In this document: positions 33,604-45,170 of the stretch, one piece after another
How positions within the stretch are numbered: the first letter of the stretch is position 1
Layout: each line of letters begins with the position of its first letter
Translations under genes and position numbers: made by a program
Assembly: GCA_030035585.1 (NCBI GenBank)
Contig: CM057468.1
Span: 54,122,145 to 54,186,144, forward strand
Source: Dugong dugon
Taxonomy: Eukaryota > Chordata > Mammalia > Sirenia > Dugongidae
Direction of reading: 5' to 3'
Length of the DNA stretch: 64,000 nt
The notes under the pieces: generated by a model
The model's input: the letters and a program-made list of their open reading frames with translations, nothing else
Told to the model about the DNA's origin: nothing
Database searches by the model: none

Positions 33604-35302
33604 TTTTAAATTGTGCTTTAGATGAAAGTTTACAGCTTAAGTTAATTTCTCAAACAAAAATTTATACACATATTGTTATGTGACCCCAGGTGCAATCCCT
33701 ATAATGTGACAGCAGACTCTGCCTTTCTACCCTGGGTTTCCTGTGTCCATTCAACCAGCTCCTATCCCTTTCTGCCTTCTCATCTAGCCTCTGGCAGGAG
33801 CTGCCCATTTAGTCTCATTTATCTACTTGAACTAAGAAGCACACTCTTCACGAGTATTATTTTATGTTTTACAGTCCAGTCTATGTCTGAAAAGTTGGTT
33901 TCGGGAATGGTTTTAGTTCTGGGTTGACATAGAGTCCAGGGGCCATGTCTTCTGGGGTTCCCCTAGTCTCAGTCAGACCATTAAGTCTGGTCTTTTTATG
34001 TGAATTTGAGTTCTGCACCACACTTTTCTTCTGCTCCTTCAGGGACTCTGTTGTATTCCCTGTCAGGGTGGACATTGGTAGCTGGGCACCATCTAGTTCT
34101 TCTGGTCTCAGACTGATGGAGTCTCTGGTTTATGTGGCCCTTTTCTCTCTTGGGCTAATATTTTCCTTGTGTCTTTGGTGTTCTTCATTTTCCTTTGCTC
34201 CAGGTGGGTTGGGACCAACTGATGCATCTTAGATGGCCGCTGGCAAGCTTTTAAGACACCAGACACCACTCACCAAAGTGGGATGCAGAACATTTTCTTA
34301 ATAAACTTTGTTATGCCAATTGACCTAGATGTCACCCAAAACCACGGTCCCCAGACTCCTGCCCCTGCTACTCTGTCCCTCGCAGTGTTTGGTTATGTTC
34401 GGGAAACTTCTTAGCTTTTGGTTTAGGCCAGTTGTGCTGACTTCCCTTGTATTGTGTATTGTCCTTCCCTTCACCTAAGATAATTCTTGTCTAAAACCAT
34501 CCCTGCATACCTAGTAGGAATCCCACTTGGTTATGGTGAATTATTTTTTTGATATGTTGTTGAAGTCTATTGGCTAAAGTTTTGTTGAGGATTTTTGTGT
34601 CAATGTTCATGAGGGATATTGGTCTGTAATTCTCTTTTTTTGTGGTGTCTTTACCTAATTTTGGTATCAGGGTTATGCTGGCTTCATAGAATGAGTTTGG
34701 GAGTCTTCCATCATTTTCTATGCTCTGAAATACCTTTAGTAGTAGTGGTGTTAACTCTTCTCTGAAAGTTTGGTAGAATTCTCCAGTGAAGCCATCCGGG
34801 TCAGGGCTTTTTTAGTTGGGAACTTTTTAAGTACCTTTTCAATCTCTTCTTTTGTTATAGGTTTATTTAGTTGTTCTACCTCTGTTTGTGTTAGTTTAGG
34901 TAAGTAGTGTGTTTCTAGAAATTTGTCCATTTCCTCTAGGTTTTCAATTTGTTGGAGTATAGTTTTTCATAGTATTCTATTATGATTCTTTTAATTTCAG
35001 TTGCATCTGTTGTGATACTGCCTGTTTCATTTATTATTCAGGTTATTTGCTGCCTCTCCTGTTTTTCTTTTGTCAGTTTGGCCAGTGGTTTATCAATTTT
35101 GTTGATCTTTTCAAAGAACCAGCTTTTGGTCTTGTTAACTCTTTCAATTGTTTTTCTATTCTCTATTTCATTTAGTTCTGTTCTAATTATTATATTTCCT
35201 TTCTTTTGCTGCCCATGGGTTAATTTTACTGCTGTCTTTCTATTTGTTCAAGTTGTAAGGTTAATGTTTTGATTTTGGCCCTTTCTTCTCTTTGGATGTG
35301 TG
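33604..35302 (-). mobile_element. Internally deleted L1 inserted in a SINE
   Basis: A minus-strand L1: 3' UTR (33604-34490), then an abrupt jump to ORF2 sequence. Compared with the long L1, the segment corresponding to about 15385-17572 is missing, removing the ORF2 C-terminus and part of the reverse-transcriptase domain; the junction is near 34491. The 5' truncation corresponds to about 18389 in the long copy. A perfect 15-bp TSD TTGGCTGTAATCTTT (33589-33603 and 35303-35317), itself part of the SINE, flanks the element. Confidence 0.92.
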
Positions 35303-35317
35303 TTGGCTGTAATCTTT

Positions 35318-35424
35318 ACAGAAGCAGATTGCCAAGTCTTTCTTTCGTAGCACTGCTGAGTGGGTTTGAACCACTAACCTTGAGGTTAGTAGTTGAGTGC
35401 AAACCATTTGAGCTACTCAGGGAC
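35318..35424 (-). mobile_element. AfroSINE, 5' part of a split copy
   Basis: GAAGCAGATTGCCAAGTCTT then GGGTTTGAACCACTAACCTT, ending in the head complement TTTGAGCTACTCAGGGACTT. It completes the SINE begun at 33511. Confidence 0.9.
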
Positions 35425-35587
35425 TTTAAGAAAAGCTAAGGGAAGAGTATTTACAGAATTTTAGGGCCTGAGTTGGGTAATTTGTAGGTGGATCTTGTAA
35501 GGCAGTGAACTGACTGGGTTTGATAAGAGTTTATGACATAATAGCTTTGGATTGATGGACAAGTTAGAAGAGGGTCTTGAAGCAAGT

Positions 35588-35695
35588 CCTCTTTATTTAT
35601 TTTTTACTGTGCTTTAGGTGAAAGTTTACAGAGCACATTCATTTCTCATTAAATAATCAACACACATATTATTTTGTGACATTGGTTGCCAATTC
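35588..35695 (-). mobile_element. Very short L1 3' end
   Basis: ACTGTGCTTTAGGTGAAAGT then ACAGAGCACATTCATTTC; about 100 bp of an L1 3' terminus. AAGCAAGT occurs on both sides (35580-35587 and 35696-35703) as a probable TSD. Confidence 0.75.
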
Positions 35696-35875
35696 AAGCA
35701 AGTTTTGATGAGCAAGTTCCTTTGGTGGCATCACAGTCTTACTATCCAGGAGCAATTATTTCCTGGAATAAGCAGCAAATTTTTTTATGCATTGCCCCAG
35801 TGTTCTTTAACACAGGAGTAGAAAAGCATGCCTAGTCCTAGCATTAGTTAATTAAGGGGGTTATGTTGCTCTCAA

Positions 35876-36073
35876 TGAGCCTGGTGGTGCAACGGTCAAA
35901 GGGCATGGCTGCTAACTGAAAGGTTGGCAGTTAAATCCACTAGCTGCTCCACCGGAGAAAGGTGTGACAGTCTGCCTTCATAAAGATTACAGCCTAGGAA
36001 ACCCTACGAGGCAGTTGTACTCTGTCCTATAGGGTTGCTATGGGTTGGAATCGACTTGATGGCAGCGGGTGTG
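35876..36073 (+). mobile_element. AfroSINE
   Basis: Full-length type including the GGAGAAAGGTGTGACAGTCT and TAAAGATTACAGCCTAGGAA segments that shorter copies lack; tail TGGAATCGACTTGATGGCAG. Confidence 0.9.
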
Positions 36074-37679
36074 TTGGTCTCAGTTCTTAGGATCTGCAAC
36101 TACGGATTAGTCACTTTCCCTTGCCTGAACAGTGTTAGTAGGAGAAATACTCCAGAAGTTCTCAAGTATGCATGCTTAGATGAACATATTTGTATAAATT
36201 TACCTCTCCCCAAATAAATAAACAAACAAAAGAGCAACCACTCTCCTTTTTTTCTTTGCTTTCTTGACTCCATCCCAGATTCTAGGCAAATACCTTCTTC
36301 AGGACATTCTTACAATGCCACCCACCCTGAAACCATCCTGGGCCCATAATCCTGATTCTTTCCACTGTCATGTCATTATAATACTTAGGAGCCTTGGTGT
36401 CCAGGGTTAATCTTTGTTTCTTGTCAGCCTTTCCTTGGGACTAGACCTAAGGTTGGCTAGTTTTAAGTAGTGTAAATCGTATTATACTTCTTTGGTAATT
36501 TTCTCTTCCTGCCATCTCTTTCTCATCACAGTTCAACCTTGACCTTTCCTGAGAAATGCTGAGTAGCCTCTCTTTTCGATCCCACCTTGCTTTACACCTC
36601 CTGATCAGTTTCTCCATTTAGTCAATCCCTTATCTCTAACTTACCATTTTCTGACGCTCAAAACAGACAATATGTTTGTGTTGCCCTTCACTACTCTACA
36701 CTGGTCACTGTTTTTCATCTATATCCTGCCTGTGAGTTTTCCCAGTAGCTTTGAGTTATTATCCTGTCACTCTTTGACTCCCCTGTGAGTTGGTAACTCT
36801 CCCTTCCATATTCTGGCCTGTCCCTCACTCCACTCTTTGAGAGAGTACATCAGGTATTTCCCAACAAGGTGCCTGAGTTGCTACTCTAAATGTGCTCCAT
36901 TCTCTCAAGAATTACCACTAAAATTTAAAACATCTAAATATATATAAATACAGCAACAACTGTGTTTTTTTTTTTTTGGCACAGTCATATTCCAACACAT
37001 GTTTAAAATGGGGAAGGTTGTGGTCTGGTGAGAGGATGCTGTCAACAAGATGGTGAGAAAAGTTTACCTGCCCTTCAAAAATGAATTCAGAAATGTGGAA
37101 CCAAAAAACAAAGATGGCTGTGTAAATTAGCTATTGGTACCAAGAAAAGAATAAATAAATGAATGGATGAATTTCCCAGTTATTATATTGTCTTAGCTCT
37201 GGTTCCAGTTTCACTTTTGGTTTGCTATGACTATGGCAAATTGTTGTTCCTCTCTGGCCTAGTCCTACAGAAAGCTAGGGATCCTTTTTCTTCCCCAGGG
37301 GAGATTCTCCTTTTGTCTACGGTTTGGCTCAGGTGGCTTTCTATGTTTGCGCCAACATTTTCAACATATATTGGTAAGGAGATGTCATTTTTTACTTGAA
37401 AAAAGAGTTTAGATATGTAATTTTTCAAGTGACTTAGGTTTATGTGTTTATTCATATTCACTGCTAGGAATTATGAAAAATATATTATTCTAAAGAATAA
37501 AAGCAGATGTTGCACAAATAGCCTCTTGACACTGCTATACTAAGGTAAGCAAAAGGCCCCACCTTGATACATCTAACTCACGTTTGCAATGTGTTGATTG
37601 GTAAACAACTAAGAATTTGAGATGAAAATTTCTTGTGCTGACCTCTAAAGCCACATATCTTATATAAACCATTGCACGT
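36074..37679. other. Unassigned sequence
   Basis: No gene and no confident repeat. An A/T-rich patch with T12 lies near 36967, and an AAATAAATAAACAAACAAA simple stretch near 36212. The pyrimidine-rich part 36240-36850 may be ancient LINE-derived sequence, but I cannot assign it. Confidence 0.35.
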
Positions 37680-37882
37680 AGGTTTTCTTGTTTAAGTCAC
37701 TCAATCTGTATAAAACCCTATGACATAGGTATTACTACAGTGCCCAGTTTACAAGTGAAGAAACTGAAGCACCAGGAGGTAGAGTGCATTGCCCAGGAGG
37801 TCATACACTTAATCAGTAATAAAACTGGGATTTGACCCCAGGCAATCTGGCTTAAGAGTCCCAGCACACGATGCTGCCTCTC
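37680..37882 (+). mobile_element. MIR SINE
   Basis: CCTATGACATAGGTATTACT, AAGTGAAGAAACTGAAGCAC and GACCCCAGGCAATCTGGCTT follow the MIR core and 3' half. Confidence 0.82.
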
Positions 37883-38149
37883 CAAGGAAAAATAAACCAT
37901 TTAAAATTGCTTACAATACATTTCAGCATGGCCCAGAACACACGACGAGGTGAAGCTTGGTTGAACCCCATCCAGGCAGCTGAGAGTTCCAAGAGGGCCT
38001 CACTCCTGCGCTGTCTCACAGGCTAGCTTCTCCATTTCTCTGTCCCTAGCGTAGCACAATACCTGGAACAGTGGAAGGGACGATTAATATGTTATGGGTC
38101 TGAGATTGGAGATGAAGGACTGAACGGCTGATCTCTGAAGCTCCATGAC

Positions 38150-38263
38150 TCTCAGTACAACACAGTGATTAAAAGCATGTGTTCCAGAATCAGATTCTCT
38201 TGGACTTGAGTTCTGACTATGGATTGTGGTGGTACCAAGAATACCTTGGGGAAGGTAACAGAG
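38150..38263 (-). mobile_element. MIR SINE, first part
   Basis: CACAGTGATTAAAAGCATGT and ATACCTTGGGGAAGGTAACA follow antisense MIR; the element seems to resume at 38486. Confidence 0.65.
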
Positions 38264-38485
38264 GACTACAGCCTTACAATCTCTATCAGCCAGTGCCATC
38301 CTAAACAAACATCTGCTCTTCAGTAGAAAGAATGCCTGCCTGCAAGGGCAGCCTTAGGACGACTCTCCTGGCTCCCACAAATCCCAGACACACCTTCCAA
38401 CAAAATTGCCTTGGCCAAGCCCTTCCCATGCAGATATTCTGCAACCACCATTCCGATGGATGGGCACGTTGTCTGACAGTCTCAC
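38264..38485. other. About 220-bp insertion within a MIR
   Basis: This sequence separates two collinear parts of an antisense MIR and belongs to no repeat that I recognise. I see no TSD or terminal repeats. Confidence 0.4.
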
Positions 38486-38600
38486 CTACAGTTTCTATGT
38501 CTGAAACGTAGAGATTGTTGCAAGGATGAGAAACTGTCACTACGTAAATCACTTAGTGAAGCAGCTACCCTGTAGTAAGTACTTAGTAATAAACACTTTC
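38486..38600 (-). mobile_element. MIR SINE, second part
   Basis: CTACAGTTTCTATGTCTGAA and GTAGTAAGTACTTAGTAATA continue the antisense MIR from 38263. Confidence 0.65.
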
Positions 38601-39218
38601 CCTACCTGGTTTCTCCTACAAGTGAATTATCAAGACTCACTAACTCTCATCAATATTTCAAACAATAACATTGTCAATATCAATATTTCACTGGAAATTA
38701 CAGTTTTATTCTCGGGAAGGTTGCATAAGCTGAAACATCAAGTTTCTTTGCTTTTGCTGGTATTATAATGTAGTAATATTTGTTATGTGTTCTTAATTAA
38801 AAAGAGGAAAAACAGTTACCTTAAAATACAGTTTGATATAAGAAAACTATGTAAGCACACAAATTTATATAGGCTTTGAAATGTTATTAACAATAGTAAT
38901 AAAAATTGTAGTTATATAGATTTTTATTTATTAACTTTTCATTATTAGCCCCAGGGAACATTTATTAAGCATCTACTTAGTTAATTGAGAATTGAATAAG
39001 CACCAGGAACTATGCAGAAAGAAATACATGACTATAGCCTATAGGGATATAAAACCTACTTTTGGCTATGTGTTTCTTTATCCTCATTAGACTTCTGAGT
39101 TTTAAGGCTTAGTTTCCTAGCTCTTTAAGGGTTGAAGTCACATCTTCTGTGAGGGCAGACCAATTTATTGAGATACTGATTTGTGTTTGTTCTCATTATA
39201 TTTGCTTTACACCCCCTC
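38601..39218. other. AT-rich sequence with a possible L2 trace
   Basis: GGGAACATTTATTAAGCATC (about 38953) to about 39060 resembles an antisense L2 3' end. The remainder is AT-rich and unassigned. Confidence 0.35.
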
Positions 39219-39228
39219 TCCTTTTCAA

Positions 39229-39384
39229 GGAGCCCTAGTGGCCCAGTGGTTAAGAGCTTGGCTGCTAATCAAAACATCAGCAGTTCAAATCCTTGGAAGT
39301 CTATGGGGCAATTCTACTCTATCCTATAAGGTCACTATGAGTCGGAATCAACTTGACGGCACTGGGTTTGGTTTTTGTGTTTTA
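39229..39384 (+). mobile_element. AfroSINE with TSD
   Basis: GGAGCCCTAGTGGCCCAGTG head; tail GGAATCAACTTGACGGCACT. TSD TCCTTTTCAA (39219-39228) versus TCCTTTCAA (39385-39393). Confidence 0.9.
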
Positions 39385-39393
39385 TCCTTTCAA

Positions 39394-41359
39394 ACATGTG
39401 TTTCATATGTTTATCTGGAGGATGGGAAAGGAAGCTATTTTGCGGCAGGGGTTGTGTTTGGAGAAAGCCAAAGCTATTGGGAATCAACAATACTTCCGTC
39501 CTTCTGGAGAAATCTAAACTCATCAGTGATACTACCTATTTGTCTGGGAGAGGAAGGAGAGAGAGGAAGGACTCTCCAGGTGCAAAAAAGAAGGAGAGAA
39601 GAGATTTTCTTCAGACCAGGGAGAAGGGGAAAGTTCGAAGTTTGCAGGAATAGTGAAGACCCAAGCACCACTTGGGGTCAGCACCCAAGGCAGGTGGCAA
39701 GCTCTCGGAGGAAACGGCTGTGTGTGCCCTTCAGGAGACTGGGCCCAGGCATTACACTGGGACTCCATCCCTCTGCAAAGGCTTTTGTGTCTCACAAGAA
39801 GCATGGAGAGCTGCTAGAATTCAAGAGCTGCACCGACTCTAGCCCGATGGCCGGAGGTTTCTGTTGTTCAAGCCACCATTTAAGTCTTCTGGGTTTTTGT
39901 TTGACCTAAAGAGAACGTGGAAATGGAGCCCTAATGTTCCTTTTGTTTTGTTTTTTTAATAGGGATGTCAGAGTCACATTTAAATTTATTTAAGTAATGT
40001 AAAGCCTGGCAGACCCTATAGTTTGTAGACTAATAGTCCTATTGTTTGCTATACGTGCCTTAGCACAGTACGTGGCACATGTTAGGAGCTTAGTAAGTAT
40101 TTTTTGAATTGATCTGAAATTGCACCTGGAAATTTATGGTAGCAATGCTAATTGAGGTTTATTCAATAAAGTAGATATTTTCCCCAGCAGAGATTAGAAA
40201 CTATCTAGAAAGCCATTACTTTAGTGATTAACAGTGATGTTGCCACAAGGCAAGTGTGTGCTACAGAATATGTAGAAAAGGGTAAACAAAATACTGCCAT
40301 TTCAGTGTGAGGATCTTTGTGCCACTTGCTAACTGAATGCGTGAGTTATGCCCTTGTTTAATTTGTCAGCATTTCAATTAGAACATCATTGGTGACCTTC
40401 CTCCTGACACAGGCTGTTTTGTTCTTACAACAAACTTGGCCATTGGCCACACTTCCCGTTATTGATGATGCAAATTTATGTATTGCAGATATAAATGATT
40501 TAATTGCAGATATAAATGATTTAATTGCAGATTAGATAAATATGATGTAGACATTCCCAATCACATAATTATTCAAAAGATGATAATAATTTGGTCCCAT
40601 TTGTCAAATAATGTTACTGCATTTTAATTTACATTTTCAGAAGATTTAATTAACCAAGTTCTAGGAACTTAGACAGGAACAAGCCGCCTTAAATCCTTCC
40701 TGGAACAAGGGAGGAGAGAAATAAATAAATAAACAGATGAGAGCAGATTGTCCTTTTTACTGACATGATTTCTTTCCTCTAAAGACCCCTTTCTTCCCAC
40801 TCGGAAGAGAATGTGGTATACCTGTGAGTGGCCCATCAAAACCAAAATTTATAATAATTGGAAAAAAACATGAAACACTGTAACCTATTTAGGACTAACA
40901 TTTTGAAAGCCACTTCTTTTAAAACTACTTTTCGATACTAAACTAGGGATGTTTCACTGGAATCTGGAGTTCTGGGAGTCCTCATGCATGGATGGGGAAA
41001 GAACTACACCTTGTAATGAAATTTAGCTTTTTTTTCCAATTATAAATATAAGCAACAAATTATAGTGACATTTGCAATACTTGTCATTTTGTCACTGATC
41101 CAAATTTTCTTAGATCTTGTTATTTAATTTGCTAATAAACAAGCATTTACCTTCTATATCACAGTTATGTATTTTTAATATCGATTTCCTTTATAATCCT
41201 ATGTATTTGATTTTATGCACTTAAAAACATTCTGAAAAGGGATCCATAGGTAGCACTGAACTGTTAAAGGGGGTCTGTGGCAGAGAAAAGGTTAAGAACC
41301 CCTGTCTTAGACCGGGGCTTTATGTGCGGTTTCAAGATACAGTCCTGGGTTCAAAGCCC
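39394..41359. other. Mostly single-copy, with short repeats
   Basis: Contains a trace of an L2 or MIR end at 40050-40115 (CAGTACGTGGCACATGTTAG), a 21-bp tandem repeat at 40482-40540, and a possible hAT-type fragment at 41240-41300 (AAAGGTTAAGAACCCCTG). The AT-rich interval 40130-40680 is repeat-free apart from the tandem array and is a candidate conserved element. Confidence 0.4.
40482..40540 (+). repeat. 21-bp tandem repeat, about 2.5 copies
   Basis: Two exact copies of ATTGCAGATATAAATGATTTA (21 bp; 40482-40502 and 40503-40523) followed by a degenerate partial copy. Each unit holds AT-rich homeodomain-like cores (ATTTAATTG across the junction). Confidence 0.95.
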
Positions 41360-41475
41360 CATCAGTGAGTGGCACGGATCATCTTGTGCACCTGTGTATT
41401 CCCAGCACATAGAACAAATTCTGCACATAGTAAGTGCTTAATAAATACTTGCTAAAAATTTAACAAATGAATATA
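41360..41475 (+). mobile_element. L2 LINE 3' end
   Basis: TGTGTATTCCCAGCACATAG and CACATAGTAAGTGCTTAATA match the L2 3' terminus, followed by AAATGAATA. Confidence 0.7.
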
Positions 41476-42104
41476 TGCATTCGGTATATAACATAATAAT
41501 AAATATTACAGACTTTATACTACTCTCTTAAGTCAGAAAATTATTAAGAGGATGGGAACTTGTTTTTATCTTTCCAAGCCACAGTTTGTGCTTCATAAAT
41601 TTCACCAGGCAATAAATTCTTTAAATCCCATTTTTAATAATGCCAATGCATTTATGCATGCGTTGCATGTTTTAATATTTTCAACAAGCCATTTGGCTTA
41701 TATAACATACACTTAAGGGATCGAGAAGGATGTAAAGGATTTGAAAGTTCTGAAGAGATTTCTCTGCTAGGCCAACAGCAATTTGACTATGGACCACAAC
41801 TTTTGCAGATTAAACTCAAGCATTTGTCCATTGCCATAGAGGACAGAGGGGGTTAAGTTTTTAATGAGAGAAAACAGAGAAAGCCTATTTAGAAAGAGGT
41901 CTGTTTTATTCAGGGAGACATATTCTTGCTGGGAAAAATTCTTTCCTACCTGAAACCTAAATAATAAGAGATTTAGTGAAATACAATGACCACCATGGGT
42001 TGAGGTGTCCCCTTGACCAAGGAAGCTGCAGATGTCAGTAGAGCTAGACCCAACAGGTGAAGACTGCAGCAGCTGCTACCCAGGGTGGAGAACCTGTAAG
42101 GGCT
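41476..42104. other. Unassigned AT-rich sequence
   Basis: No repeat or gene is recognised. Confidence 0.35.
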
Positions 42105-42105
42105 C

Positions 42106-42404
42106 GTATTTGTTTCCTATGGCTGCTGTAACAAATCACCAAAAACCTGGTATTAAAACAGAGCACATTTTTTATCTTACAGTTCTGTAAGTCAGAAGTC
42201 TGACACAGGTCTTATTAGGCTAAAATCAAGGATCGGCTGGACTGCCCTCCTTTCTGTGAATTGTAGGTTTGACCAATTTTCTTACCTTTTCTACTTTCTA
42301 GAGAGCAACAGAATCCCTTGGCTCATGGTTCCTTTCCTCTGTCTTCAAAGCTAGCAAAAGCAACTTGAGTCCTTTCCACATTTCAGAAACTGATACTTCT
42401 TAAA
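42106..42404 (-). mobile_element. MLT1-like LTR (ERVL-MaLR), partial
   Basis: GGCTGCTGTAACAAATCACC, ATCTTACAGTTCTGTAAGTC and CCTCTGTCTTCAAAGCTAGC are in the order of an antisense MLT1-type LTR. The far end is replaced by the following L1. Confidence 0.75.
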
Positions 42405-43192
42405 CATAACTAAATTTTCTTGGTTTGAAGACTTAGGGCTATAGTCTCCTGGAACAACTCAGTCAATTGTCATAGTCCATAAAGTTGATGTTCTACCTCC
42501 TAGTTTGGTGAGTAGCATCTGGAGTCTTAAAAGCTTGCAAGCAGCAGTCTAAAATATAACTATTTGTCTTTACTCATCTGGCGCAAAAGAGGAAGAAGAA
42601 ACCCAAGATTCAGAAAAGGAACTGGTTTACAGGACTAATTGTCTACATGAACCACGGCCTCCTCTACCCTGAGGCCAGAAGAACTAGATGGTGCCCAGCC
42701 ACCACTACCAAATGTTCTGATCAGGGCCACAGTAAATATATCCTGATAGAAAGGGAGAAAAATGTGGAACAAAACTTCAAATTCTAAAAAATTCCAGACT
42801 TACTGGACTCATTGAGACAGGCAGAATCCCCAAGAAGATTTCCCTGAAATACTCTTTAAACCTAGGACTGAAATTAACCCCTCAAGTCACCTTTTAGCTA
42901 AATATAAGGTTAGCTTATAAAGTAATGAATATCCCCCTTGGGTACTGCACTCTGTTAAAAAAATCATTTACATGAGACCAAATAGTCAACAAATACTCTA
43001 AATCATAGATTAGAAGGTTGGGGGGCTGTGAGACTAGGTTAATAGGAATGGAACAACCAGAACAGAAATAATGAGAATGGTGATACAATGTGAATAATGT
43101 AACCAATGTCACTGAACAATATGTGTAGAAATTATTAAATGGGAACCTATTTTGCTGTGTACACTCCTACTGAAAATACAATAAAATATTAT
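42405..43192 (+). mobile_element. Older L1 3' UTR
   Basis: Contains the L1 3' UTR landmarks CTAGTTTGGTGAGTAGCATC, AGAACTAGATGGTGCCCAGC and GAGAAAAATGTGGAACAAAA, and ends in AATACAATAAAATATTA after a terminus (ACTGAACAATATGTGTAGAA) of the subfamily at 32095. More diverged than the other L1 copies. Confidence 0.8.
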
Positions 43193-43573
43193 TCTTTTTA
43201 AAAAAGAGAGATATTACAAATTTTGAACACAATCCTTTCCAGTTTCAGGGGAGATAGGTAATTTAGGAAGACTCCCAAAAAGTGTTAGGTATATATTATT
43301 ACATATATGTGAACTTAGTCAACTGCTCTGTCAACCTGCATTTACTTAACTAATACTAGTCTTGAATTAAAGATTTCTCTTTATCTATAAGGACTCCGAG
43401 TGAACTCAACTGAAAACCTGGTCAAAATATGTTGAACTTGTTAGGTTTCCTTTTTTACCAACACCAGTAAGCTGCCTCCTCAAAGTATAGTCGATCTTAA
43501 TGATGTGGATGGGGTCAAGCTTTCGGGATCTTCATTTGTTGATGTGGCATAACTCAAAATGACAAGAAACAGC

Positions 43574-44119
43574 TGCAAACATCTATTAATAATCAGAACA
43601 TGGAATGTATGAAGTATGAATCTAGGAAAGCTGGAAATCATCAAAAATGAAATGGAACACATAAACATTGATATCCTAGGCATTAGTGAACTGAAATGGA
43701 CTGGTATTGGCCATTTTTAATTGGACAACCACATGGTCTACTATGCTGGGAATGACAACGTGAAGAGGAACAGTGTCGGATTCATTGTCAAAAAGAACAT
43801 TTCAAGATCTATCCTGAAGTGCAATGCTGTCAGTGATAGGATAATATCCATACACCTACAAGGAAGACCAGTTAATAGGACCATTATTCAAATTTACCAA
43901 CCAACCACTAAGGCCAAAGATGAGGACATTGAACATTTTTACCAACTTCTTTAGTCTGAAATTGATCGAACAGGCAAATCAGGATGCATTGATAATTACT
44001 GGTGATTGGAATGCAAAAGTTGGAAACAAAGAAGGATCAGTAGTTGGAAAGTATGGCCTTGGTGATAGAAATGGTACTAGAGATCACATGATAGAATTTT
44101 GCAAGACCAATGACTCCTT
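43574..44119 (+). pseudogene. RTE endonuclease domain, broken
   Basis: This part encodes the AP-endonuclease-like domain that nicks the target DNA. Signatures are TWNVCSMNLGKLEII (about 43600), ILGISELKWTG (about 43672-43704), the stretch DRIISIHLQGRPVN followed by IIQIYQPT, and GDWNAK (44001-44018), which holds the conserved Asp-x-Asn of the catalytic site. Stop codons, for example near 43720, split it into frames at 43721-43954 and 43920-44171. The domain ends where the L1 enters at 44120 and continues after 45170 (CTACACATGGACCTCACC region). Confidence 0.88.
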
Positions 44120-45156
44120 TTTTTTTTTTTTTTTTAATTGTACTTCAGGTGAACGCTTACAGAACAAATAGTTTCTCATGAAACAGTAGTACACATATTG
44201 TTTTATGACACTGGTTAACAACCCCACAACGTGTCAACCCTCTAACTTCTCAACCTTTTTTTTTTTTGGTGAAAATACACATAGCCCAAGATACACCATT
44301 TCAAAAATTTCTACATGCACAGTTCAGTGACATTGACTACGTTCTTCCGGTTGTGCTATTATTCTCACTTAAGATGAAGGTTTACAGAACAAAATAGTTT
44401 CTCATTTAACAGTTACTACAAGTGTTGCCCTGTGACAATGGTTAACAATCTCACAACACATCAACAATATCCTTACTCAACCTTGGGTTCCCTATCACCA
44501 GCTTCCTTGTCCCCTTCTGCCTTCTGGCCCTTGTCACTGGACTACTGTACCTCATTAGTCCCATTTGATTTTACAGGGCTGTCCACTCCCAGGTTGAAGA
44601 GTGAACCTCGGAGATAACTTCACCACTGAGCTAAAAGGGTGTCTGGGGGCCATACTCTCGGGGTTTCTCCAGTCTCCTTTAGGCCAGTAAATCTGGTCTT
44701 TTTTTTGTGAGTTAGAATTATGTTCTACATCCTTCTCCAGCTCTGTCCAGTTGTGATCCTGGTCAGAGCAGTCAGTGGTGGTAGCCGGGCACCATCTAGC
44801 TGTACTGGACTCAGTCTGGTGGAGGCCTTGGTAGCTGTGGTCCATTAGTCCTTTGGACTAATCTTTTCCCTGTATCCTGTTCTTTTCATTCTCCCTTGCT
44901 CCCGAAGGGGTGAGACCAGTGGAGTATCTTAGATGGCCTCTCACAGGCTTTTAAGACCCCCAGACACTACTCACCAAGGTAGAATGTAGAACATTGTCTT
45001 TATAAACTGTGTTATGCCAGTTGAGCTAGATGTTCCCCGAGACCATGGTCCCCACAGCCCTTCACTCAGCAATTCAGTCCCTCAGGGAGTTTGGATATGT
45101 CTATGGGGCTTCCATGACCTTTCCTTGTACAAGTTGTGCTAGTTTCCCCGGTAAGG
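44120..45156 (-). mobile_element. L1 with duplicated 3' end, inserted in RTE
   Basis: A minus-strand, 5'-truncated L1 with the same composite 3' structure as the element at 20590-21523: outer 3' terminus copy (44120-44255), a T-rich run, a middle segment from the second L1 terminus (44268-44368, GGTGAAAATACACATAGCCC), then a full 3' UTR (44370-45156). TSD ACCAATGACTCCTT (44106-44119) versus ATCAATGACTTCTT (45157-45170), 12 of 14 identical. Confidence 0.9.
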
Positions 45157-45170
45157 ATCAATGACTTCTT

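Noticed and set aside
39181-39909. 242-codon plus-strand open frame
   Set aside because: Residues from roughly 17 to 68 are encoded by an AfroSINE with its own TSD, and the rest has no domain; a chance frame through a recent insertion.
40482-40540. CRISPR-like array
   Set aside because: Direct tandem repeat without spacers in a mammalian context.
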